Source of the DNA: Bacillota bacterium
GTDB lineage: Bacteria > Bacillota > Ch66
Direction: 5' to 3'
Length of the DNA: 64,000 nucleotides
Assembly (NCBI GenBank): GCA_013178045.1
Contig: JABLXP010000002.1
Coordinates: forward strand, 1-64,000
The notes under the pieces are model-generated. The model worked only from the letters and a program-made list of their open reading frames with translations. It was not told where the DNA came from and ran no database searches. The translations under genes and the position numbers were made by a program. Below are positions 27,570-35,711 of the stretch, piece after piece; the stretch's first letter is position 1; each line of letters starts with the position of its first letter.

Positions 27570-28007
27570 GTGCATGAGTTAAAAGAGAAGGTGGCTTACC
27601 TCCAGGGCCTGTCTAAGGGGCTTGAGCTCAGCCCGGCTACCAAGGAAGGACAAATCCTCACCAACATGATCGATGTATTGGAAGATGTGGTGAGCAGTCT
27701 CGATCACCTTTGGGAGGCCCACCATGAACTGGAAAATTACATCGAAAGCATTGATGAGGATCTCTACGACCTGGAGACTGGTGGCGCTGACCTGGACGAT
27801 GAGGAGGAATACATTGAAGTGGAATGTCCGCGGTGCCACGACGTGGTCTACTTTGAGGCTGATATTGTGGAGGATGACGATGTGATTGAAGTCACCTGCC
27901 CCAACTGCGATGAGGTCGTGTTCGTCAATGACGGTTCATTTGACTTTAACCACGCGGTCATCGATAACGAGGTTGAGGACCGGGTTAAGCGGACTGTTGA
28001 CATCTAG
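27570..28007 (+). CDS. CD1247-like acidic zinc-ribbon protein
   Basis: A 145-aa very acidic protein. Residues 1-60 are helical (HELKEKVAYLQGLSKGLEL, matching the CD1247 N-terminal domain of clostridia). A Glu/Asp-rich linker and a C-terminal zinc ribbon with CPRC and CPNC pairs (around residues 88-91 and 110-113) follow. Function is unknown; the gene is regularly found just before spoIIIAA in sporulating Firmicutes. Start GTG 27570 follows AAAGGGGG, which may be masked by an inverted repeat. Confidence 0.8.
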   Translation: MHELKEKVAYLQGLSKGLELSPATKEGQILTNMIDVLEDVVSSLDHLWEAHHELENYIESIDEDLYDLETGGADLDDEEEYIEVECPRCHDVVYFEADIVEDDDVIEVTCPNCDEVVFVNDGSFDFNHAVIDNEVEDRVKRTVDI

Positions 28008-28051
28008 AAATTGTTAAAACGCAATGAAAATAAGATTAATGGTTTTAGCGC

Positions 28052-28085
28052 GGAGAGGTTAGGAAAAGCCTCTCTTTTGTTTTCA
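28052..28085 (+). terminator. Terminator before the spoIIIA operon
   Basis: Stem GAGAGG (28053-28058) / CCTCTC (28069-28074), 10-nt loop, followed by TTTTGTTTT. It isolates the sporulation operon from upstream read-through. Confidence 0.8.
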
Positions 28086-28148
28086 TTTGGCATAAAACTG
28101 GTATACCAACAATATCTATATAAGAGAAGATAAGGGAGGGGGCAATCG

Positions 28149-29180
28149 ATGAGCATCGGACTATTCACCAGTTCTTCCCAGACAATCCGCTCGGTTAAAG
28201 CAAAAATTTTTCTCTCCCGGTTTCAGGAACAGGTCTTGAGCATGCTGGCGCCAGAAATTCGCCAGCTCGTGGGACAACTTCCAGAGCGGGTAGTGGACGA
28301 ACTGGAGGAGATTCGCTTGCGCCAGTCCCGTCCCCTGATCCTGCGCGTTGGTCAGCATGACCTGGGGCTGTTGCCGGACGGTCGGCTAAGCCCTGATCTT
28401 GAGCGCAGTTACCGCGTGAGCGCGGAGGATATGCACAAAACTTTGCAACTGCTCAGCAACAGTTCGGTGTATGCCCTGGAAGAGGAGTTCCGTAATGGCT
28501 ATATTACCGTCCGCGGTGGACACCGCATTGGTTTGGTTGGTCGCGTGGTGATGGATAAAGGTAGGATTAAAACTCTCAAACATATCGCCGGCCTAAACTT
28601 TCGGATTGCCCGTCAGGTGATCGGGGCAGCTGACCCGGTGATGCCATTTTTACTTTCCCCAGGTGAGGCCAGACCATATCATACCCTGATTATTTCACCC
28701 CCGCAGTGCGGCAAGACGACTCTGTTGCGAGACATCATCCGGCAGATGAGCAATGGAGTGCCGCGGCTAAATTTCCCGGGGGTAAATGTTGCCGTAGTGG
28801 ATGAGCGGTCGGAAATCGCGGGCTGCTATGAAGGTGTGCCGCAGCATGATGTGGGGATACGGACAGATGTGCTGGATAACTGTCCGAAGGCGGAGGGGAT
28901 GGTGATGGTCATTCGGTCCATGTCCCCCCAGATAATCGCCACCGATGAAATCGGCCGGGCGCAGGATGTCTCAGCCATCGAAGACATTTTGAGCGCGGGA
29001 ATTACCCTGGTGACGACTGTTCACGGGAGGAGTTTGGCTGAACTAGAACAGCGCCCTGCCCTGCGTTCGCTCCTGGGCCAGCGGATTTTTGAACGCTATG
29101 TTATTCTCAGCCGGCGGCGGGGTGCCGGCACGGTGGAAGCGGTTATTGATGCGAAATCGCTGAAAACCTTATCTGGATAA
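28149..29180 (+). CDS. spoIIIAA: Stage III sporulation ATPase SpoIIIAA
   Basis: A 343-aa secretion-type ATPase that energises the SpoIIIA-SpoIIQ channel between mother cell and forespore. Walker A PPQCGKTTLLRDI lies near residue 183, with VAVVDERSEIAG and the Walker B-like IIATDEIG downstream, and an N-terminal domain with EEIRLRQSRPLILRVG. ATG 28149 is preceded by AGGGAGGGGG. It is the first of eight co-directional genes. Expression is expected from sigma-E but no confident sigma-E site was recognised. Confidence 0.96.
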   Translation: MSIGLFTSSSQTIRSVKAKIFLSRFQEQVLSMLAPEIRQLVGQLPERVVDELEEIRLRQSRPLILRVGQHDLGLLPDGRLSPDLERSYRVSAEDMHKTLQLLSNSSVYALEEEFRNGYITVRGGHRIGLVGRVVMDKGRIKTLKHIAGLNFRIARQVIGAADPVMPFLLSPGEARPYHTLIISPPQCGKTTLLRDIIRQMSNGVPRLNFPGVNVAVVDERSEIAGCYEGVPQHDVGIRTDVLDNCPKAEGMVMVIRSMSPQIIATDEIGRAQDVSAIEDILSAGITLVTTVHGRSLAELEQRPALRSLLGQRIFERYVILSRRRGAGTVEAVIDAKSLKTLSG

Positions 29181-29208
29181 CGCTTGACCGATTGTGAGAA
29201 AGGGGGTG

Positions 29209-29733
29209 ATGGCTTTGCTGAAGGTGTTGGGAGCAGCCCTGGTGGTGGTGGCGAGCGGAATGATCGGGCTGACCATTTCCAGAGAATATCAACAACGCCC
29301 GGGGCAGCTCAGAGATTTACAGGCGGCGTTACAGCTCCTGGACACGGAGATCGGTTATGCATCCACACCACTGCCGGACGCGGTTGTCAAGGTGGGAAAG
29401 TGTGTGGGACCACCAGTCGCCGGTCTGTTTTCTGAAGTTGCCCAACTGCTCAGAACCCGTAAGGGTTATACCGCCACCGAAGCATGGCAGGAGGCACTGA
29501 AAAAGCTTCAACTTAATTCTGCTCTGCGGCCGGCCGATCTGGAGATTTTGTTTACTTTTGGCCATACCCTGGGAGGAACGAACAAGGAGGAACAGCGGAA
29601 AAGCATCCAGCTGGCTTACCAGCAATTGAAGCAACAACAAGGGCAGGCCGAAGAAGAGCGCGCAAGAAACGAGACGCTTTGGCGGTATGCGGGATTTTTG
29701 GTCGGGATGCTGCTAGTCATTCTCATTTATTAG
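29209..29733 (+). CDS. spoIIIAB: Stage III sporulation protein SpoIIIAB
   Basis: A 174-aa GspF-like membrane protein of the SpoIIIA channel. One hydrophobic segment at the N-terminus (LGAALVVVASGMIGLTISREYQQRP, including the family motif REYQQRPxQL) and one at the C-terminus (YAGFLVGMLLVILIY) flank a helical cytoplasmic domain. Start is ATG 29209, with AGGGGG close upstream; TTG 29215 would give better spacing. Confidence 0.92.
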   Translation: MALLKVLGAALVVVASGMIGLTISREYQQRPGQLRDLQAALQLLDTEIGYASTPLPDAVVKVGKCVGPPVAGLFSEVAQLLRTRKGYTATEAWQEALKKLQLNSALRPADLEILFTFGHTLGGTNKEEQRKSIQLAYQQLKQQQGQAEEERARNETLWRYAGFLVGMLLVILIY

Positions 29734-29757
29734 CTTACTGGTGAAAGGAGAAAAGAA

Positions 29758-29955
29758 ATGAACACCGATCTCATTTTTAAAATCGCGGGACTGGGGATCT
29801 TGATTTCTGTCCTGAACATCGTGCTCAAGCAGGCGAACAAAGAGGAACAGGCCCAAATGCTTACCCTGGCCGGCGTGGTCGTGGTATTGATCATGGTTGT
29901 TCAATTGATCACTCAATTGTTTACCATGGTCAAGTCTGTTTTTAACCTCTATTAA
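29758..29955 (+). CDS. spoIIIAC: Stage III sporulation protein SpoIIIAC
   Basis: A 65-aa protein with two membrane helices (IFKIAGLGILISVLNIVLKQ and MLTLAGVVVVLIMVVQLI), the usual size for this small channel subunit. ATG 29758 lies after GAAAGGAG. It is followed within a dozen nucleotides by spoIIIAD. Confidence 0.92.
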   Translation: MNTDLIFKIAGLGILISVLNIVLKQANKEEQAQMLTLAGVVVVLIMVVQLITQLFTMVKSVFNLY

Positions 29956-29967
29956 GGGGTGGGGCCT

Positions 29968-30354
29968 TTGGAAATCCTGCAGATTGTTGGTCTGGCTTTA
30001 GTTGTCACCATTTTGACTGTTCTCCTTCGCCAGCAACGGCCGGAACTGGCGGTCCAGATTAGCATTGCCTTTGGCGCTCTGGTCTTCATCTTGATGATTG
30101 GCAAAATTTCCGCCGTGGTTGATGTTATGTCGGAATTGACCGAGCGGGCCAACGTCAATGTTTTCTATATATCTACTATTTTAAAGATTATTGGCGTCGC
30201 CTATATTGCTGAATTCGGCGCCCAGGTCTGCCGGGATGCCGGGGAAGGTGCGGTAGCGGCTAAGGTAGAGTTTGCGGCCAAAATTATTGTGATGATGCTG
30301 GCTGTCCCGATTATCGTGGCGATTCTGGAGTCTCTGATCCGGCTGCTACCATAA
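29968..30354 (+). CDS. spoIIIAD: Stage III sporulation protein SpoIIIAD
   Basis: A 128-aa membrane protein with an N-terminal SpoIIIAC-like pair of helices (EILQIVGLALVVTILTVLL; ISIAFGALVFILMIG), then FYISTILKIIGVAYIAEFGAQVCRDAGE, a family signature, and a final helix. TTG 29968 is chosen because AAGGGGTGGGG sits 5-10 nt upstream and the product then begins MEILQIV as in relatives; GTG 29959 lies within that site. Confidence 0.92.
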   Translation: MEILQIVGLALVVTILTVLLRQQRPELAVQISIAFGALVFILMIGKISAVVDVMSELTERANVNVFYISTILKIIGVAYIAEFGAQVCRDAGEGAVAAKVEFAAKIIVMMLAVPIIVAILESLIRLLP

Positions 30355-30366
30355 GGTGAGTGATTT

Positions 30367-31551
30367 ATGAAAAAGATTTTTTTATTGCTTTTCCTTTTTT
30401 CCCTCTGGGCTTGGCCATCCAGCGGTCTGGCTTTAACGGCCGATAGTCAGCCGGCGGCTTCGGCCCAGATCCTGGAGCAGCAAATCCAGAAATTAGATTT
30501 TTCCCAGGTGGAAAAAGTTATCAACGAAATCGACCGCGAGATGGGTAATTATTTGCCTAAGTTCAGTTTCCGCCAAATGATTGATGACTTGAAAAACGGT
30601 CGATTCAGTTGGGACTTGAAAACTGTTCTCGCTGGGATTGGCAAATATTTTATCGAGGAGCTGATTGCTAATTCCGCTTTGCTGGGTAAGTTGGTTGTCC
30701 TGGCGGTAGTGTGTGCCGTCCTACAAAACCTACAAAGCGCTTTTGATAAAGGAACCACGGGGAAGTTTGCTCACGCCGCCTGCTATTTAGTGTTGTTTAC
30801 CATCGCTCTGGGTTCCTTCAGCCTAGCGGTCGGGATCGGTCGTGAAGCGATTGACCGCATGGTCGGCTTCGTGTTGGCATTGCTACCGATTCTTCTGACC
30901 CTGCTGGTGGCTGTGGGGGGGATGACCTCAGCGGCGGTGTTTCACCCGTTTATCATGGGTTCCCTTAGCGTCATCAGCGTCATCCTCAAGAACGTCATCT
31001 TTCCCTTGATCTTTTTTGGCGCAATTTTGAGTATTGTCAGCCAGTTATCAGAAAGGTTCAAGGTTTCCCGGCTGGCCGGCCTGTTTAAAGAACTCAGTGT
31101 CATCTGTATTGGGCTGATGTTAACGATTTTCATCGGGATCCTTACTATTCAAGGGGCAATCGGCTCAGTGGCTGACAGTGTGACCTTACGAACAGCCAAG
31201 TTCGCGACTGACACCTTTGTGCCAGTAGTCGGGGGGATATTTTCTGATGCGCTGGAAACGGTTGTCAGTTACTCTTTGCTGCTGAAAAATGCGGTTGGGA
31301 TTGTGGGACTGGTCATTATTTTTCTTCTCTGCACCTTCCCCGTGCTTAAGATTTTCGCCATTACCCTGGTGTATAAAATTGCGGCCGCGCTGGTTCAGCC
31401 GCTGGGTGATGCGCAGATTGCGGAGGCTCTGGAAACCATGGGCAGTTACCTGGTCCTGGTGTTTGCTGTAGTGTCCGGGGTTGGACTGATGTTTTTCGTG
31501 GCCATCACGATCATCATCGGCACGGCGAACCTGACGGTGATGTTAAGGTAG
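30367..31551 (+). CDS. spoIIIAE: Stage III sporulation protein SpoIIIAE
   Basis: A 394-aa polytopic membrane protein with a cleavable signal-like N-terminus (KKIFLLLFLFSLWAWPSSGLA). A helical extracytoplasmic segment and about seven to eight membrane helices follow, including LKNVIFPLIFFGAILSIVSQLSERFKVSRLAGLFK, a conserved family block. It is the largest membrane subunit of the channel. Start ATG 30367 follows AAGGTGAGTG. Confidence 0.93.
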   Translation: MKKIFLLLFLFSLWAWPSSGLALTADSQPAASAQILEQQIQKLDFSQVEKVINEIDREMGNYLPKFSFRQMIDDLKNGRFSWDLKTVLAGIGKYFIEELIANSALLGKLVVLAVVCAVLQNLQSAFDKGTTGKFAHAACYLVLFTIALGSFSLAVGIGREAIDRMVGFVLALLPILLTLLVAVGGMTSAAVFHPFIMGSLSVISVILKNVIFPLIFFGAILSIVSQLSERFKVSRLAGLFKELSVICIGLMLTIFIGILTIQGAIGSVADSVTLRTAKFATDTFVPVVGGIFSDALETVVSYSLLLKNAVGIVGLVIIFLLCTFPVLKIFAITLVYKIAAALVQPLGDAQIAEALETMGSYLVLVFAVVSGVGLMFFVAITIIIGTANLTVMLR

Positions 31552-31559
31552 GTGAAGAC

Positions 31560-32213
31560 ATGGAGGTAATTCGGGATCTGGTTCGAGAAATTGCGATCAT
31601 CGTGTTGCTGGCCAGTTTCCTGGAAATGCTGTTGCCGAACAGCAACATGAAGAGCTTTGTCAAGGTGGTGATGGGGCTTTTCGTAATTGTGACGGTCCTG
31701 GGGCCGGTTGGCTCCCTCCTGAAGCGGCCGGTGGCGTTTGAAGTGAATGCCTGGCGGTACCATGAACAGGACTTTGGCCAATCCTGGCAGACAATCATGA
31801 CCAGGGCGGAGTCTTTTCGCCGGGAGACGCAAACCACAGCGGTTCGAGAATATGAAAAGCGCCTGGCCCAACAGGTTGAAGCCGTGGCCAGGCTTGTGCG
31901 CGGGATAGACCAGGTAGAGGCCCGGGTTAATGTTTGCTGTGACCAGAAAACTGGCCGGTACGGCGCGATTGAGCACATCGTTTTACTGGTCAGTGCTGGT
32001 GCCAGGGAGAATCAGCTGGCAAAAAACCAGCCGGGCCGGGGACTGGTGGAACCGGTGGAGATTCAAGTCAGCCAGGGGGCAGGAGGCCAGCCAGAGCCGC
32101 CCAAACAGCCGCCGGCCTTCGCTGTCCAGGGGGCATTAAAAACGCAGTTACAGCAGACGGTGGCCAATTTCTACGGCCTGAAGCTCGAACAAATCGAGGT
32201 GATCTTTAAATAA
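31560..32213 (+). CDS. spoIIIAF: Stage III sporulation protein SpoIIIAF
   Basis: A 217-aa protein with two N-terminal membrane helices (LVREIAIIVLLASFLEMLLPN and VKVVMGLFVIVTVLGPV) and an extracytoplasmic ring-forming domain. The family pattern LEMLLPNSNMKSFVKVVMGLF is well preserved. The C-terminus (VANFYGLKLEQIEVIFK) completes the domain. About 10 nt follow spoIIIAE. Confidence 0.92.
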   Translation: MEVIRDLVREIAIIVLLASFLEMLLPNSNMKSFVKVVMGLFVIVTVLGPVGSLLKRPVAFEVNAWRYHEQDFGQSWQTIMTRAESFRRETQTTAVREYEKRLAQQVEAVARLVRGIDQVEARVNVCCDQKTGRYGAIEHIVLLVSAGARENQLAKNQPGRGLVEPVEIQVSQGAGGQPEPPKQPPAFAVQGALKTQLQQTVANFYGLKLEQIEVIFK

Positions 32214-32237
32214 AATAACTTACGGAGGTGAAGGTAA

Positions 32238-32885
32238 TTGCTTAAACTACCCAACCTGGTGGAATTGTTGAAAGGTGGAACAGAACGTGGTGGACCCTGG
32301 TGCAAAACGAGCCAGCCAGCCAGATCTTCCCTAACTCCTTTCGTCTTAATTGGCGTCCTGGGCCTGCTGCTGATTCTGGTGGCCAACACGTGGCCGAAAA
32401 ACGAAGCTACTCCGGCGCCAGCCCAACCCGTATCACCAGCCAAAACTCAGGTCAAGTCAACACCCACATCAGATGTGGCCTCGCTGGAAAATTGGCTGGA
32501 GCTGCGTTTGAGCCAGGTCCTGCAGCAGATCGATGGTATTGGCGATGTCTCGGTTTCCGTCACCCTGGCTTCGGGGCCGGAATACCAGTATGCGGTTAAC
32601 CAGAAAACTGACAAGCGGGAGATCACGGAAAAGGATGAACGGGGAGGCACCCGGACCACGACGGAACGCAATGAAGACGGCCAACTGGTCCTGGTGCAGC
32701 AGGTAGATACCGGGAAACAGCAGCCGCTGGTGGTGAAGGAAATGCGGCCGTTGATCAAGGGTGTGCTGGTGGTGGCAACGGGTGCCAGAGACGCCCGCGT
32801 GCGGGAGGAGTTGACTCATGCCGTGCAAACGGTGCTGGATATACCAGCCTACAAAATTAAGATTTTGCCGAAAAAAGAAAGGTAG
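32238..32885 (+). CDS. spoIIIAG: Stage III sporulation protein SpoIIIAG
   Basis: A 215-aa bitopic protein that forms the large ring of the channel. One membrane helix (LTPFVLIGVLGLLLILVANTWP, residues 32-53), a Pro-rich linker, then a ring-building domain: LENWLELRLSQVLQQIDGIGDVSVSVTLASGPEYQYAV, a beta-insertion and IKGVLVVATGARDARVREELTHAVQTVL. TTG 32238 lies 6-8 nt after GGAGGTGAAGG. Confidence 0.93.
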   Translation: MLKLPNLVELLKGGTERGGPWCKTSQPARSSLTPFVLIGVLGLLLILVANTWPKNEATPAPAQPVSPAKTQVKSTPTSDVASLENWLELRLSQVLQQIDGIGDVSVSVTLASGPEYQYAVNQKTDKREITEKDERGGTRTTTERNEDGQLVLVQQVDTGKQQPLVVKEMRPLIKGVLVVATGARDARVREELTHAVQTVLDIPAYKIKILPKKER

Positions 32886-32894
32886 GTGGACACT

Positions 32895-33506
32895 ATGTCA
32901 ACCCTGGTGATCCGGAAACAATCGATCAAACTTTTTCTCCTGTCTTTAGCCGGTCTCCTTTTCATCTATCTGGGTTATCAGCACATCTATGTTACTCTGC
33001 CCGCGTGGAGCATTACGAACAAGCCCGCGGGTCAACCAAACCCGGTACCGCCGCCGGCCACCACCCCGCCTACCTCGGTTGGTGGGAGTATTGCTTCAGC
33101 GGGACAGCCGGCTGATATTCCGGTGGCGGCGGTCGGGGTGAGTGCCAAGAATAACGGGCCGGAGTTTTTTGCCGAATACCGGCTGGAGCGCGACCGGATC
33201 CGTAGCCAGCAGGTGGAAATCCTGCGGGAGGTGATCAACAACCCCAGTTCAACCACGGAAAACCGCCGGGACGCTCAGCAGAAAATGATTAATCTCACCA
33301 ATTCGCTGCAAAAGGAAATGGAACTGGAGAACCTGCTCATGGCCAAAGGATTTCGGGATGCGGTGGCCATGTTGCAGCCGAATAACGTTACCGTGGTGGT
33401 TCTGGCGAAAAGTCTAACCCCGGAAGAGGTGACCAGAATCTCTGACCTGGTTTGTCGGACAACCAGTTGCAAACCAGAGCAGGTTGTCATCATCCCCAAG
33501 GGTTAA
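32895..33506 (+). CDS. spoIIIAH: Stage III sporulation protein SpoIIIAH
   Basis: A 203-aa bitopic mother-cell protein whose extracytoplasmic domain pairs with forespore SpoIIQ (or its substitute). One helix (FLLSLAGLLFIYLGYQHIYV), a Pro/Thr-rich linker and the YscJ-like domain EFFAEYRLERDRIRSQQVEILREVINNPSS...VAMLQPNNVTVVVLAKSL. ATG 32895 follows AGGTAGGTGG; GTG 32886 is inside that site. Last gene of the operon. Confidence 0.93.
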   Translation: MSTLVIRKQSIKLFLLSLAGLLFIYLGYQHIYVTLPAWSITNKPAGQPNPVPPPATTPPTSVGGSIASAGQPADIPVAAVGVSAKNNGPEFFAEYRLERDRIRSQQVEILREVINNPSSTTENRRDAQQKMINLTNSLQKEMELENLLMAKGFRDAVAMLQPNNVTVVVLAKSLTPEEVTRISDLVCRTTSCKPEQVVIIPKG

Positions 33507-33537
33507 GGCAAAATATTGTATACCTGGGAAGTTATTG

Positions 33538-33566
33538 TTGCCATTTAGAGCGGAAATAAATATAAT
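33538..33566 (+). promoter_or_regulatory. Candidate sigma-A promoter for the carboxyltransferase gene
   Basis: TTGCCA (33538-33543), a 17-nt spacer and a perfect TATAAT (33561-33566), between spoIIIAH and the gene starting at 33700. It would produce a leader of about 125 nt that contains the overlapping hairpins at 33604-33641. Confidence 0.6.
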
Positions 33567-33603
33567 ATATATTAATTATCAGTGGCGAGGATTATGTATA
33601 ATC

Positions 33604-33650
33604 CAGCCTTCGGCTCAGGCTGTACCAGTTAATAGCCTGAGTTTCCTTAT
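33604..33650 (+). promoter_or_regulatory. Two mutually exclusive hairpins, attenuator-like
   Basis: Hairpin A pairs CAGCCT (33604-33609) with AGGCTG (33617-33622). Hairpin B pairs CTCAGGCT (33614-33621) with AGCCTGAG (33634-33641) and is followed by TTTCCTTAT. The two share bases 33617-33621, so only one can form. Hairpin B could be a terminator, either of the spoIIIA operon or as a switch within the leader of the next gene. Confidence 0.5.
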
Positions 33651-33699
33651 CCTGGAAGTATCTTTCCAGGTGCGAATTGCTGTAAAAGGGGGAGCAGAA

Positions 33700-35037
33700 A
33701 TGAAAGCTTTAAAGATCACCGATACCACTTTGCGGGACGGACACCAGAGTTTGTGGGCAACCCGGATGAAAATCGAGGAAATGCTGCCAATCCTGGAAAA
33801 GATCGACGCGGTGGGTTATCATTCCCTGGAGGTCTGGGGCGGGGCGACTTTTGACGTGTGCCTGCGCTTTTTGAATGAAGACCCGTGGGAGAGACTGCGC
33901 ACAATCAAGAAGCACGTCAAGAAGACCCCGTTGCAAATGCTGCTGCGGGGGCAGTCGCTGGTAGGATATTCCCATTACCCGGATGACATTGTCGAACGTT
34001 TTGTGGCTAAAGCGGCGGAGAACGGCATCGACATTTTCCGTATTTTTGACGCGCTCAACGATATCCGGAACCTGCAAAAGGCTATGGAGTGCGCGAAGAA
34101 GACGGGGAAACACGTGCAGGCTTCGGTTGTCTATACCATCAGTCCGGTCCACACCCTTGATCACTATGAGGAAACGGCGTTAAAGCTGCAGGACCTGGGC
34201 GCCGATTCAATCTGTATAAAGGACATGGCGGGTTTGCTGGCGCCGTTTGCTGCTTACGAGTTGATCAAAGCCTTGAAAGAAAAGCTCAGCATCCCCGTGC
34301 AATTACATACCCATTATGTTGGTGGAATGGCGATTGCAACCTATGTTAAGGCGGCGGAAGCAGGTGTTGATGTTGTTGACACCGCCTCGGTTCCTTTGGC
34401 ATTTGGTTCTTCTCAACCGCCAGTGGAGACGGTGGTCCGGGTGATGCAGGACAGTGGTCGCGATACTGGCTTGAATTTCACCCAACTCTTCGAGATCGCT
34501 AACTACTTTGACGAGGTCCGCAAACAGCGAGGTTTTGACCGCGGGACAACACGGATCTCGGATATGCAGGTGTTCGAACACCAGGTGCCGGGGGGCATGA
34601 TCTCCAATCTGGTTTCGCAGTTAGAAGAACAGAAGGCCTTACATCGCCTGAACGAGGTGTTGGCGGAAATTCCGCGGGTGCGTGCAGACCTTGGTTTTCC
34701 GCCGCTAGTGACGCCAACCAGCCAGTTGGTTGGGACCCAGGCGGTAGTCAATGTCTTGATGGGTGCCCGTTACAAGATGATCATTGGGGAAGTGCGGAAA
34801 TACGTGCAGGGTTACTATGGTAAGGTGCCTGGCGTTATTAATGAAGAACTCAAAAAGAAGATCTTGAAGAATCATCCTGCGATTGAGTGCCGGCCAGCAG
34901 ATTTGCTGGAACCCAAGTGGGAGCAGATGAAAGCCGAAATTGGCGACCTGGCCAAGAGCGAGGAAGACGTCCTTTCGTATGCCCTTTTCCCGCTGGTAGC
35001 CAGGAAATTCTTCGAAGATCGAGCGGCGGCCAGGTAG
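33700..35037 (+). CDS. Pyruvate carboxylase subunit B / oxaloacetate decarboxylase alpha-type carboxyltransferase
   Basis: A 445-aa carboxyltransferase that moves CO2 between carboxybiotin and pyruvate/oxaloacetate. The TIM barrel begins with DTTLRDGHQSLWATRM, then EVWGGATFDVCLRFLNEDPWERL, the carboxylated lysine in ICIKDMAGLLAPF and the metal ligands in LHTHYVGGMA. The HTH box differs from the more common THxTTGL form. The conserved post-barrel domain is present, but no C-terminal biotinyl domain (no MKM motif), so a separate biotin carrier and biotin carboxylase must be encoded elsewhere. ATG 33700 follows AAGGGGGAGCAG. Probable role is anaplerosis or propionate metabolism. Confidence 0.9.
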   Translation: MKALKITDTTLRDGHQSLWATRMKIEEMLPILEKIDAVGYHSLEVWGGATFDVCLRFLNEDPWERLRTIKKHVKKTPLQMLLRGQSLVGYSHYPDDIVERFVAKAAENGIDIFRIFDALNDIRNLQKAMECAKKTGKHVQASVVYTISPVHTLDHYEETALKLQDLGADSICIKDMAGLLAPFAAYELIKALKEKLSIPVQLHTHYVGGMAIATYVKAAEAGVDVVDTASVPLAFGSSQPPVETVVRVMQDSGRDTGLNFTQLFEIANYFDEVRKQRGFDRGTTRISDMQVFEHQVPGGMISNLVSQLEEQKALHRLNEVLAEIPRVRADLGFPPLVTPTSQLVGTQAVVNVLMGARYKMIIGEVRKYVQGYYGKVPGVINEELKKKILKNHPAIECRPADLLEPKWEQMKAEIGDLAKSEEDVLSYALFPLVARKFFEDRAAAR

Positions 35038-35077
35038 TCCACAAGTAGGGAGAAACAATACAAACAATCAATTGTGC

Positions 35078-35107
35078 AGGACCGGTGATCGCCGGTCCTT
35101 TTTTTGT
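35078..35107 (+). terminator. Rho-independent terminator
   Basis: Perfect stem AGGACCGG (35078-35085) / CCGGTCCT (35092-35099) with a 6-nt loop, followed by eight T. It ends the carboxyltransferase transcript. Confidence 0.92.
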
Positions 35108-35250
35108 TGACTTATATATTTTGTGTACCTATATATTTCGCCCAGTATTGTAGACACTAAGAACTAATTTTTGGTATAATATGCATACAAGACCAGATAA
35201 CGGGTTATCCTAGGGCTAGAAGCCCATATTAAAAATATGGGGGTATTGTG

Positions 35251-35637
35251 ATGGAAGAACACGAACGGACTAATATCGGGTCGATCAGGATCGCCGACGA
35301 AGTTGTGGCCATTATTGCTGGATTGGCGGCTACCGAAGTGGAAGGGGTCGCCGGGATGAGTGGCGGAATAGCCGGCGGCATCGCGGAGATGCTTGGCCGC
35401 AAGAACCTGTCCAAAGGGGTTAAAGTGGAAGTTGGAGAGAAGGAAGCGGCGGTAGACTTGTTTGTGATTGTTGATTTTGGGGTCCGGATTCCTGATGTCG
35501 CCCTGAAAATTCAAGAGAACGTCAAGCGAGCGATCGAATCGATGACCGGGCTAACGGTTGTCGAGGCCAATGTTCATGTGCAAGGTGTAGCCATGCATCA
35601 GGGTGAGGCTAAAGAGGACGAACCGCGTGTCAAATAG
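35251..35637 (+). CDS. Asp23/Gls24 family envelope-stress protein
   Basis: A 128-aa protein of the alkaline-shock Asp23 family. It has the GSIRIADEVVAIIAGLAATEVEGVAGM start and the IQENVKRAIESMTGLTVVEANVHVQGV end typical of the family. Asp23 proteins gather beneath the membrane through the AmaP anchor, encoded next. Start ATG 35251 lies after ATGGGGG. The Gly-rich GMSGGIAGGIAEMLG insertion is common in Firmicute members. Confidence 0.92.
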   Translation: MEEHERTNIGSIRIADEVVAIIAGLAATEVEGVAGMSGGIAGGIAEMLGRKNLSKGVKVEVGEKEAAVDLFVIVDFGVRIPDVALKIQENVKRAIESMTGLTVVEANVHVQGVAMHQGEAKEDEPRVK

Positions 35638-35657
35638 TTGAGTCTGAACATTAATCG

Positions 35658-35683
35658 TAACCCCCTGAACATCCAGGGGGTTA
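35658..35683. terminator. Intergenic GC hairpin, weak terminator
   Basis: Perfect 10-bp arms TAACCCCCTG (35658-35667) / CAGGGGGTTA (35674-35683) with a 6-nt loop. No T-run follows. It may attenuate or stabilise the Asp23 message end, producing more Asp23 than AmaP. Confidence 0.5.
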
Positions 35684-35711
35684 TGCATGCAGCTGGTGAG
35701 GTGATGAAAAG

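Noticed and set aside
28085-28148. Sigma-E promoter of the spoIIIA operon
   Set aside because: Sigma-E control is expected for the family, but no pair matching the CATACA-type -10 and GNATA-type -35 at the right spacing is clear; GGCATAAA with a downstream CAATATCT is too weak to list.
33484-33699. Longer N-terminus for the carboxyltransferase
   Set aside because: It runs through the hairpins and the spoIIIAH stop region; ATG 33700 has the family N-terminus KALKITDTTLRDG.
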